Shown in pieces: positions 16,627 through 24,017 of a DNA stretch of 64,000 nt. Under the pieces are notes generated by a model. It worked only from the letters and a program-made list of their open reading frames with translations. It was not told where the DNA came from and did no database searches. The stretch comes from G965230065 sp965230065. Its GTDB lineage: Bacteria > Bacteroidota > Bacteroidia > Cytophagales > Cyclobacteriaceae. Both the position numbers and the translations under genes were made by a program. Location of the stretch: NCBI GenBank assembly GCA_965230065.1, contig OZ245942.1:620001-684000 (forward strand). Direction: 5' to 3'. Within the stretch, counting starts at the first letter, position 1. The number at the start of each line of letters is the position of its first letter.

Positions 16627-16997
16627 ATGATATTAGGCTCTGCCCCTTTATTTATTGTAAATGACTTGGTTTCGTCTGTTGATTATTATACAGAAAAACT
16701 AGGTTTTAAAGGCCAAAGTTATGCGGAGATCCTCCCGGTTTCGCCATGCCCCACCGAGAAGGTTTTATCATCATGCTCCAAAAAGCAGAAGGTAAAGCAC
16801 CCAATACAAACGACGGCTTGTGGGATGCCTACTTTTGGGTAAGCGATGTACAAGCATTGTTCAAAGAGTTTGAGGCCAATGGTGCGATTATCGCGTATCG
16901 GCCTGAATTAAAAGAAGGCTATGGAAATGTAGAGTTTGCCGTTAAAGACCCGGATGGGTACCTCATCGCTTTCGCCCAGGAAGTAGAAGACGTCTGA
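16627..16997 (+). pseudogene. Frameshifted glyoxalase/bleomycin-resistance (VOC) gene
   Basis: The first reading frame (16627 on) gives FIVNDLVSSVDYYTEKLGFK, the usual VOC beginning. The rest of a normal VOC protein (FAMPHREGFIIMLQ, LWDAYFWVSDV, EFAVKDPDGYLIAFAQ) continues in another frame from about 16722 to 16997. A single missing base near 16721 would restore one open frame of ~123 residues, which also recovers the family segment GDPPGFAM. No slippery sequence for programmed shifting is seen. Either the gene is a recent pseudogene or the base is a sequencing error. Confidence 0.8.
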
Positions 16998-17175
16998 CGC
17001 TGAAAAAAATCAAAGGCGCGGGAGCCCCACGCCATTGATCATCAGCCTATAAATCCAAAACTTACAAACAAGGATTTCTCCTTAAGCTTGCACATTTTAG
17101 TTATTCCTATGACACAGCTTTGGAGAAAAAGGTTGGAAAGCTGATGAAAAAAATTTCAATTTATTTTTTTGCCGG

Positions 17176-18801
17176 TTAATTATCCTCTTTTTCAATCACT
17201 TCCAGCCATACTGCTTGGTTAGCAGAAATGCCCAGGCTGATGCCTTCCTGCAACGCTTTTCCTGTATATACTTTGTTGGAACCCTCACGAACATTTCTCA
17301 CTTCGTAGCTTTTGTCAGTGGCTACCGTAAACCACTCAGGAAATTGGTTGATACGGGGATAATCCACCGGCAAGCCCAGTACTTGCTTGTGCCGGGGGGG
17401 ATCAAACGTTATGTTTCCTGCCCAGTTTTCGCTTGCTTGTAAAGCAATACGCAACGTATCGCCCGATCTGTCTGCTCCGAAAATTACATCTTCACGCCAG
17501 TTTGAAACTTGCACTCCCTGTGTTTTCCACAGGCAGTACATCAGCGTGGTGCGGGCAAAGTTGCCATCTCCATGCCAGCCTTCAATAATACCAGAGGGTT
17601 GTTGTTTTCCCCACATCACCTGTGTTTCGCTATCAATCCATTGCGCTACTGAGGGAATAGGTTCGCGGTTGTATAAGTTCACTGCGCTCTCGATGGCATC
17701 GGCGTAGCCATCACTGCTTTCTCCTTCCCATGCGTAACTTTTATAGTGATCGTTCAGGCTTTGCATGGCTTGCCGGGCGGCTTCCAGGTATTTTTCTTCT
17801 TCATCTACCAGGTACACCGAATAATACCCATTGTAGGTATAACCATAAGTATCAGCAATGCCTTCGTCAAGCACCTCACCTGTGATTGGGTTGATGGCGT
17901 TGTAAAAAAGGCCGTATTCATTCCGGCCTACTTCCAGTATGCGGTCCAGCATGGCATGCAATGGTTGCTGATAGGCTTCTTTTTTTGCAGGATTTGCAAA
18001 AGAAACAGCTACATATACTTCACACAAGCCCGAGATAACTTCACACCCGTGATCGCGCATGCGCAAATATTCCAAATCGCGGGTAGGCAGGTGAGTACCC
18101 AGCAAATAGTAATCAGCAATTTTGATGGCCCAGTCCAGGTATTTTTGGTCTTGTGTCGCCCAGTACATGCGTGAAAGTATTTGCATGAGTTCGCCGTTAA
18201 CTTCTTCTTCCGATGCACGGCTGAGTCCCTCGTGTTTCATGGCAGTTACCACACCTGTTTGTTCATGTAAATCGTCCAACATTGCTTTCATGCGGTCGTA
18301 CCAGGGCGTTTTGCCCAACAGTTCTGTCAATGGTATCAGCCCATCTTTCATATATTCGGATGTGCCGAAGATAATCTCGTCCATTTCCACACCTTCATTA
18401 GCAAAATCATTTTTTGTAAACGAATACGTATCGGGCAATGCACCTACCCGGGAGGTCAACCGTTTTTCAGTTTCCAACATATCCCGCATTTTGCCATGAT
18501 ACAGTGCCGAGTCCAGCAAAGCGGCCGTCATCACCATAAAGGGATAGTTATCAGCGGCGGCATCTTTGGCATTCCAGATGTCTTTGCTACTTTCCAAATT
18601 TCGGGGAATCAGCCCGGTAGCAGAATCGGCATGAGCCAGCCAGCCTTCTACAAAGGCCATACAGTTTTTGAAGCCTTCGTTGGCAGCCTGTCCGTTCGCC
18701 AGGGCTTTTTCAAAGGGAGCAGTATCAATAGTTTCTTTTTGTGTGCACCCAGTGAAGTAGAAAAAAGAAAGGAATAAGAGAAGTAAAGAGGAATAGTTCA
18801 T
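17176..18801 (-). CDS. Lipoprotein, alpha/alpha-barrel glycosidase-like
   Basis: A 541-residue lipoprotein: signal plus lipobox FTGC at residue ~19. The body has repeated helix pairs and aromatic loops (ADNYPFMVMTAALLDSAL, GELMQILSRMYWATQDQKY, YGLFYNAINPITGE, DTYGYTYNGYYSVYL), which suggest an (alpha/alpha)6-barrel of the kind in several glycoside hydrolase and lyase families. A beta-sandwich C-terminus follows (residues ~430-540). I cannot assign a family or confirm catalytic acids. It has no operon partner; the ~200-base upstream region holds the promoter side of the next, divergent gene. Confidence 0.65.
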   Translation of the reverse strand: MNYSSLLLLFLSFFYFTGCTQKETIDTAPFEKALANGQAANEGFKNCMAFVEGWLAHADSATGLIPRNLESSKDIWNAKDAAADNYPFMVMTAALLDSALYHGKMRDMLETEKRLTSRVGALPDTYSFTKNDFANEGVEMDEIIFGTSEYMKDGLIPLTELLGKTPWYDRMKAMLDDLHEQTGVVTAMKHEGLSRASEEEVNGELMQILSRMYWATQDQKYLDWAIKIADYYLLGTHLPTRDLEYLRMRDHGCEVISGLCEVYVAVSFANPAKKEAYQQPLHAMLDRILEVGRNEYGLFYNAINPITGEVLDEGIADTYGYTYNGYYSVYLVDEEEKYLEAARQAMQSLNDHYKSYAWEGESSDGYADAIESAVNLYNREPIPSVAQWIDSETQVMWGKQQPSGIIEGWHGDGNFARTTLMYCLWKTQGVQVSNWREDVIFGADRSGDTLRIALQASENWAGNITFDPPRHKQVLGLPVDYPRINQFPEWFTVATDKSYEVRNVREGSNKVYTGKALQEGISLGISANQAVWLEVIEKEDN

Positions 18802-18999
18802 AAGGTTAGTTGGTTTGATGGGGGTAAAGCTAATGAATCCTAATTCTTATTTCAATAGAGGACTTTCTACACTTTTTGTTCTGCTGACTAAGAAGTATGC
18901 TGTCCTGGAATATTCCAACTATCCTCTCATTTTATGTGTCAATACACTGAAACAACGCTTTTTTGCGTTACTATGGTACTTTACAAAATTTAGCACACA

Positions 19000-20496
19000 A
19001 TGAAACGATTAATTTGTATTAATATATTCTTTTTTACGTTTTCTGCTGCATTTGCCCAGGAAACCCAAAGGGCAGAGATGCACGCACGCCAACTGAGCGA
19101 CGATTACCAGGTGGTGCCCATGGGCAAGTACGGAGTTGTTGTTTTTGATTTTGAAAATAAACTCCTCAGTTCCACCACCCCTATTGCTTTCACAGGATAC
19201 GATCATGAACTCAACGAAACCTGGCAAAAGCAGGTGGATTTGGTAAAATCGTCCTATGAATACAGAGGCTCAGATGTGGATGAAGAACGGCTGTATTTGC
19301 TTTTCAGCCGCTTCAACCGCCCCTTGTATTATGTGGTGGAAGTGAACGCGGCCACGCAGCAAATCAACGTGCATGAGGTGTATTCATTGAAAAAACTGAG
19401 TTTTACTGACTTCAAGGTGCTGGAAGATAAAATTTTCCTCACCGGTGAGGTGAAAAGAGTGCCGGTATTGCTGCACATGAACCTAGCCGAAAAAGGCACA
19501 AAAAAAGTGAAAGTACTCCCTACTTCTTTCAATAAAAAAACGGAAGTGGATAACCTGGAAAAAGATACCGTGAACCAGGTGGTAAACCTCACAGCTACGT
19601 ACTGGAAAGGCAGAAACAGCCATTTGGTTTTGCATTCTTTTTATCCGGACGGGGAACCTGCCCAGGAGCCCATCGTGCTGGAAGACCGGGAGAAAAACCT
19701 GCTAACGGCCAAGCGTTTTATCACAGGCTTTCAGCAATCTATGGTTATCGGTACTTTTTCCAACAACCGCTCCGAGCTGGCCGACGGGCTGTTTGTGGCC
19801 GGGCACAACGGGTACGACCTTTCGTATATTAAATACCATTCTTTTGCCGAACTGGAAAACTTCCTCAGCTATTTGTCTGACCGAAAGCAGGAAAACCTGA
19901 AAGAAAAGCAAAAGCGCAAAAAGAACAAAGGCAAAGACCTGAACATGAACTACCGCTTGCTCATCCACGACCTCATCCACCGGGCCGATGGGCAGTTTAC
20001 CATGGTGGCCGAGGCTTATTATCCGGTGTATCGCAATGAAAGAAGAAGGTTTTACTCAGGCTATGGGTATTATACCGATTGGGTACGGGTATTTGCCGGT
20101 TACCGCTATACCCACGCCATGGTGGCCGGTTTTAGTGAAGAGGGCGATTTGCTCTGGGACCACAGTTTTGAACTGGAATACGAACTGTATCCCCGCTTGC
20201 AACCTTTGGTAAAAGTAGGTTTCCGAGATAAGGGGGAACTCAAACTTTCGTACAGCTATGAAGGTGAAATTCATTCCAAACTCGTAAGGGGCAGCGAAAT
20301 CCTGGAAAGCGAAGCCCTGGCCCAAATCGGCACCGACTACCAGGGAGACCGAGTAAAACGTTCTACCCGGGACAAACTGGAATATTGGTACGGCAACTAC
20401 TTTTTAGCCTATGGGTTCCAGAGAATCAAAAACCAGGGAGAAGCTGAGGTGAAAAACAAACGCAATGTGTTTTATTTAAATAAAGTGCCTTTTTAA
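19000..20496 (+). CDS. Secreted protein of unknown function, 498 aa
   Basis: A 498-residue exported protein with signal peptide ending AAFAQ. The mature part is mostly beta-strand (YGVVVFDFENKLLSS, ERLYLLFSRFNRPLYYVVEV), interrupted near residue 305-315 by a basic stretch (KEKQKRKKNKGKDLN). Tyr-rich segments (RRRFYSGYGYYTDWVRVFAGYR) and the late LSYSYEGEIHSKLV recall Bacteroidota propeller-like proteins. I do not recognise a family. It precedes the carbamoyl cluster but has a 220-base gap to it and its own promoter region. Confidence 0.65.
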   Translation: MKRLICINIFFFTFSAAFAQETQRAEMHARQLSDDYQVVPMGKYGVVVFDFENKLLSSTTPIAFTGYDHELNETWQKQVDLVKSSYEYRGSDVDEERLYLLFSRFNRPLYYVVEVNAATQQINVHEVYSLKKLSFTDFKVLEDKIFLTGEVKRVPVLLHMNLAEKGTKKVKVLPTSFNKKTEVDNLEKDTVNQVVNLTATYWKGRNSHLVLHSFYPDGEPAQEPIVLEDREKNLLTAKRFITGFQQSMVIGTFSNNRSELADGLFVAGHNGYDLSYIKYHSFAELENFLSYLSDRKQENLKEKQKRKKNKGKDLNMNYRLLIHDLIHRADGQFTMVAEAYYPVYRNERRRFYSGYGYYTDWVRVFAGYRYTHAMVAGFSEEGDLLWDHSFELEYELYPRLQPLVKVGFRDKGELKLSYSYEGEIHSKLVRGSEILESEALAQIGTDYQGDRVKRSTRDKLEYWYGNYFLAYGFQRIKNQGEAEVKNKRNVFYLNKVPF

Positions 20497-20550
20497 GGTA
20501 AATTTATCAATAGCACATTTAAACTTTTGAAGACTTAAGCCCAAAGAACA

Positions 20551-20581
20551 TTTGATATAACGATGGATAATGGTAATTTTG
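20551..20581 (+). promoter_or_regulatory. Bacteroidota-type promoter for the carbamoyl cluster
   Basis: TTTG (20551-20554), 19 bases, then TAATTTTG (20574-20581) match the -33/-7 consensus TTTG-N19-TAnnTTTG exactly. Transcription would begin near 20588, so the RNA leader would include the structured segment that follows. Confidence 0.75.
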
Positions 20582-20602
20582 CTATTCTGAAAAATTAATA
20601 TC

Positions 20603-20725
20603 ATGCAGGGTTGAGCCATTCAGTGGCCCGGTGGGTTCTGCATATAAAGGCACCCACTGCTTTTCAGCTTTTTTACATTAAACCCTCAAACTCAAAAATC
20701 ATGTAAGAGTAGCTTTTTGCTACTC
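20603..20725 (+). ncRNA. Candidate structured leader RNA with competing hairpins
   Basis: ATGCAG (20603-20608) pairs with CTGCAT (20638-20643) around a GCCA/TGGC hairpin. GTGGGT (20631-20636) can pair instead with ACCCAC (20652-20657), and CAGTGG (20621-20626) with CCACTG (20654-20659). A further perfect stem GAGTAGC/GCTACTC (20707-20725) abuts the ATG at 20732. Mutually exclusive pairing in a leader downstream of a good promoter fits a riboswitch or attenuator. I do not match it to a known class. Confidence 0.45.
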
Positions 20726-20731
20726 CCGGTC

Positions 20732-21193
20732 ATGCTCTTTTTTAAGCACACGATACTCATCTTTTTTATTTTTTCTCAACATCTTTTGTTGGCTGCAACG
20801 ATAGAAACGCCCAAGTTTGAAGTGCCTTCCCAGGTTAATTCAAATTCAGGCTACATCAGGCTGGAGTGGTCTTCACCTTCCGGTGGCAATGTTATCTATG
20901 AACTGGAAGAAGCCCCCTCCGCTGAGTTTTCAAATCCCCAACGCATTTACGAAGGCCCTGACCTGGCGTCTTTTATTTCGGGGCTGCCCAACGGAACGTA
21001 CCATTACCGCGTCCGGGCTGTAAATCAATCCGAAGAAACTACTTCTGCCTGGTCTGAGCCTGTGCAGTTGACGGTAGAACACCACCCGGTGAGCCTTGCA
21101 CTTACCCTGGCAGCCTTGGGCGCTTTGGTATTTTTACTAACGGCATTTGTGGTCATCAAAGGAGTAAGAACCCAGAAAACTGCTAAATTATAA
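20732..21193 (+). CDS. Fibronectin type III membrane-anchored protein
   Basis: A 153-residue protein (ATG at 20732; a TTG at 20717 lies within the leader hairpin). A signal-like segment (TILIFFIFSQHLLLAA) precedes one FN3 domain with IRLEWSSPSG, IYELEEAPSAEFSNP, and YHYRVRAVN. A C-terminal transmembrane helix (SLALTLAALGALVFLLTAFV) and basic tail anchor it. It ends one base before the symporter gene, so it is the first gene of the cluster. It may scaffold or sense at the membrane; no enzyme motif is seen. Confidence 0.75.
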   Translation: MLFFKHTILIFFIFSQHLLLAATIETPKFEVPSQVNSNSGYIRLEWSSPSGGNVIYELEEAPSAEFSNPQRIYEGPDLASFISGLPNGTYHYRVRAVNQSEETTSAWSEPVQLTVEHHPVSLALTLAALGALVFLLTAFVVIKGVRTQKTAKL

Positions 21194-21194
21194 T

Positions 21195-22619
21195 ATGGAT
21201 CATCAATCATCCATCATGAGCCCTGCCACCGGCTATATTTTGCTGGTCATCCTCAGTATTCTCTGGGTGCTTTTGGGGCGATATTGGGGGCAAAAAGCAA
21301 AAAATGTAGAAGGATTTATGCTGGCAGGCCGCAATGTGGGACTGGCTTTTGGCACGGCCACCGCTATGGCTACCTGGGTAACCTCCAACACCACCATGCT
21401 GGCACCGCAGTTTGCTTTAGAATTGGGTATTTGGGGTATGATTGCCTATTGCACAGCCTCTTTCGGCCTGTTTTTGTTTGCGCCCCTGGCCAAGCGGATT
21501 CACGCCCTCATGCCCAAAGGGTTTACCAGCGGTGATTTTATCCGCCTCCGGTATGGCAAAAACACCTGGTATTTGTTCCTGGCCATTTCCATATTTTACG
21601 GCTTTACCTGGCTCATCAGCATGGGCATGGCCGGAGGGGTATTGATGAGCGCATTGGCAGGCATTCCTTATACCGTGGGCATGACAGTCATTCTGCTGGT
21701 TTGTGTGGGTTACACCCTGTTTGGTGGGTTATACGCCGTCATCGGTACCGATTTCGTGCAATCGCTTATCATTCTGATTGGTATTGTAATCGTTGGCTTT
21801 GGGGTCATGAGTTACCTTGATTTTGACCAAATGTATGCCAACCTGGCCGAAGAAAAGCCCATGCTCATCAATGCTTTGTTGCCTGCTTCTATCATGGCTA
21901 TTTTTAATAACTTATTGTTTGGCGTAGGAGAGATATTTCACAGCAATGTATGGTGGAGTCGGGCTTTTGCCATGCGCAAGGGAATCGGGCAAAAAGCCTA
22001 CACGCTGGCAGGTTTTTTCTGGCTGCCCGTGCCCATTGCAGCCGGGTTTATCGCGCTTGCCAGTGGCTCGCTGGGCATCAACATTACCAGTTCCGACATG
22101 GTAGGCCCTATGGTGGCAGCACATATTTTAGGTGAGGTAGGCGCTATCATCGTGTTTATTGTCTTCTTCTCTTCCCTGGCTTCCAGTATTGATAGTTTGC
22201 TGGCAGCCACCTCCGATTTGGTAACAGAAGACATCTACAGGAAGTTATTATATCCGAAAGCCACCGAACAGCAAATTCAACGGGCTAATAAAATCATTAT
22301 AATTGGGTTGGGCGTATTGGCATGGATGGTATGCCTGCCCAGGGTAGGTACGCTGGCTACCGTGCTGTTTTTTGCCGGCCCATTGGTGGGCAGTACCATC
22401 TGGCCCATCGTAACAGGGCTGTTTTGGAAAAAAGCCAATGCAACCGGGGCATTTCTGGCAATGCTGTTGGGAAGCGGAATTGGGCTAATTGCTTATTTCT
22501 ATTTAGGATGGTACACCGCCTCCCTCATTGGTGCCAGTGTATCTATGGTAGTAACCGTATTATTTTCCTGGCTAAAGCCAGGAGAGTTTTCCTGGGAAAC
22601 CCTAAACGAAAAACACTAA
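21195..22619 (+). CDS. Sodium:solute symporter, DUR3-like branch
   Basis: A 474-residue SSS-family carrier with 13 or so transmembrane helices. The signature GGLYAVIGTDFVQS is near residue 180, preceded by FASGDFIRLRYG-type loops (FTSGDFIRLRYGKNTW) and the N-terminal AGRNVGLAFGTATAMATWV. The loop order recalls the urea carrier DUR3 group; this is my recollection of the family, not a search. It couples Na+ to solute uptake, fitting a ureido or polar substrate. It sits in the carbamoyl cluster directly before the 41-residue membrane peptide. Confidence 0.85.
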   Translation: MDHQSSIMSPATGYILLVILSILWVLLGRYWGQKAKNVEGFMLAGRNVGLAFGTATAMATWVTSNTTMLAPQFALELGIWGMIAYCTASFGLFLFAPLAKRIHALMPKGFTSGDFIRLRYGKNTWYLFLAISIFYGFTWLISMGMAGGVLMSALAGIPYTVGMTVILLVCVGYTLFGGLYAVIGTDFVQSLIILIGIVIVGFGVMSYLDFDQMYANLAEEKPMLINALLPASIMAIFNNLLFGVGEIFHSNVWWSRAFAMRKGIGQKAYTLAGFFWLPVPIAAGFIALASGSLGINITSSDMVGPMVAAHILGEVGAIIVFIVFFSSLASSIDSLLAATSDLVTEDIYRKLLYPKATEQQIQRANKIIIIGLGVLAWMVCLPRVGTLATVLFFAGPLVGSTIWPIVTGLFWKKANATGAFLAMLLGSGIGLIAYFYLGWYTASLIGASVSMVVTVLFSWLKPGEFSWETLNEKH

Positions 22620-22681
22620 ATCGTAAAGGCGTACAACAAGAAACTGCAAACAATAAACAAAAGACATCAAACAGTAAACCC

Positions 22682-22807
22682 ATGGCATTATTTCCAAAAT
22701 CATTGCTGTTCATACTCATTATTTCTGCCCTGGTGCTGATCGGTATTTCGTCGGTCGTCCTGGCAATTATGTTTTTTATAGACCTGAAAAACAAAAAATT
22801 ATGGTAA
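22682..22807 (+). CDS. 41-residue single-span membrane peptide
   Basis: An ATG at 22682 opens a 41-codon frame with one strongly hydrophobic helix (FILIISALVLIGISSVVLAI) and a charged C-terminus (IDLKNKKLW). The TAA stop (22805-22807) overlaps the next start ATG at 22801, a layout typical of translational coupling. A small partner of an SSS carrier would make sense, as several symporters need a short membrane subunit. It is too short for most gene callers and is inferred from frame, hydrophobicity and overlap. Confidence 0.65.
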   Translation: MALFPKSLLFILIISALVLIGISSVVLAIMFFIDLKNKKLW

Positions 22808-23877
22808 CGAGAAAAGTTGAAAATCCTCCTGTAAATCCGTTAGATTCCGAAGGTTTGTATCCAAACCCGGAGTTGTTACTGGAAAAAGAAACGATAAACC
22901 TTTCCATCCTAAAAAAGCTGGTGGGGCAGTCGGTTATGTCTGCCGATCAGTTTGATAAAGAATTGGTGTTGGAAGTATGCAAATTTGCAGCTTTACTGGA
23001 AACCACGGAAATTGCCGCTTCACATCCGCTGGATGGGAAAATCGTCATTACAGCATTTTTTGAGGCCAGTACCCGTACGCGCCTCAGCTTTGAAAGTGCC
23101 GTACTTCGGCTGGATGGAAAAATCATCAGCATTGCCAGCGGAAGTACAACCGGTACAGCCAAAGGGGAATCCCTATCGGACATTGGCGAAATGTTCAATG
23201 CTTACGGCGATATTGTGGTCGTAAGGCATACCCAAACTAAAGCTTTGGAGGAAATATCCAAAAACCTGCGCCTGCCCATGATCAATGCCGGCAACGGGTC
23301 GGGGCAGCACCCTACCCAGGCATTGGCCGACTGGTTTGCTATTTTGAAGTGGAAGCCGAAACTGAAAGGAGATGTGGCCGATGAAGATAAAATTCATTTA
23401 GGTATATTGGGCACACCCGGCAGCATGCGGGCCGTCAATAGTTTCTTAAGAATGTCTATGCTGTTTAAACAAGGCATCAAAGAAATATCTATTGTGTCTG
23501 AACTGGCCGACCCTTTGGGGGAAGAATTGACCGAATCCCTTGAAAACTCAGGCATCCCTTACCGGATTTTGTCAGATATCAACGAAGTAATACAAGACCT
23601 GGATGTAGTTTACATGAATTCCATCGCTTTTTTGGGCGATAGTTATAAGTCATTGGATTCGCGGTTTAAGCTAAACGAAAACAGCCAGTTGAAAAAAGGT
23701 GCCGTAGTACTGCACCCCCTGGCTCGGCTGGATGAGCTGGACCCTAACCTGGACAGCACCACCCATAACCTGTATTTTACTCAGGCACACGGTGCTGTAT
23801 TTATCAGGCAGGCACTCTTTATTTCAATATTGGATCGGTTTGATCGCTTACCGGAAGATAAAATACCAATTAAATAA
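22801..23877 (+). CDS. Aspartate-carbamoyltransferase-like transferase, altered amino-acid site
   Basis: A 358-residue carbamoyltransferase with a ~50-residue N-terminal extension. Carbamoyl-phosphate site motifs are intact: STRTR (90-94), VRHT (141-144) and HPTQ (170-173). The loop KGES (Lys121) and an Arg at 210 that matches E. coli Arg167 are kept. The E. coli segment TRVQKER that supplies Arg229 and Gln231 for the aspartate beta-carboxylate reads NSIAFLG here (273-279), and HPLPR is HPLAR. The enzyme should bind carbamoyl phosphate but probably not aspartate. It is unlikely to be the pyrimidine enzyme PyrB. It overlaps the small peptide gene. Confidence 0.82.
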   Translation: MVTRKVENPPVNPLDSEGLYPNPELLLEKETINLSILKKLVGQSVMSADQFDKELVLEVCKFAALLETTEIAASHPLDGKIVITAFFEASTRTRLSFESAVLRLDGKIISIASGSTTGTAKGESLSDIGEMFNAYGDIVVVRHTQTKALEEISKNLRLPMINAGNGSGQHPTQALADWFAILKWKPKLKGDVADEDKIHLGILGTPGSMRAVNSFLRMSMLFKQGIKEISIVSELADPLGEELTESLENSGIPYRILSDINEVIQDLDVVYMNSIAFLGDSYKSLDSRFKLNENSQLKKGAVVLHPLARLDELDPNLDSTTHNLYFTQAHGAVFIRQALFISILDRFDRLPEDKIPIK

Positions 23878-23878
23878 C

Positions 23879-23981
23879 TGATGTTATATTGATTGTATAA
23901 GACCTTTCTGGTTTTAGCGGTGATGTTGCTATTTAGACATCCTTAATGCTTAAACCTGAAAGGTCTACCAGCATAACATCA
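23879..23981. repeat. Long imperfect inverted repeat between transferase and amidotransferase genes
   Basis: Outer arms TGATGTTAT (23879-23887) and ATAACATCA (23973-23981) are perfect. Inner arms at 23900-23918 and 23948-23966 match 17 of 19 bases. RNA across this spacer would fold into one long hairpin, possibly limiting read-through or stabilising mRNA. It may also be a dispersed repeat. Confidence 0.6.
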
Positions 23982-24017
23982 ATTCAACCTTTCAATTAAT
24001 ATTTAATATAAAAATAT

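Noticed and set aside
16746..16997. Independent 83-residue gene
   Set aside because: It is the C-terminal part of a VOC protein whose N-terminal part lies in another frame; treated as a frameshift.
18815..19003. 62-residue ORF before the secreted protein
   Set aside because: No signal, domain or conservation hints; it overlaps the promoter region of the next gene and looks like a chance frame.
20603..20660. preQ1-type riboswitch
   Set aside because: A GTGGGTTC/ACCCAC stem resembles the P1 helix, but the A-rich tail needed for the pseudoknot is absent.
22801..23877. Housekeeping PyrB of pyrimidine synthesis
   Set aside because: Aspartate-binding Arg229/Gln231 equivalents are missing and no pyrI or other pyr gene is adjacent.
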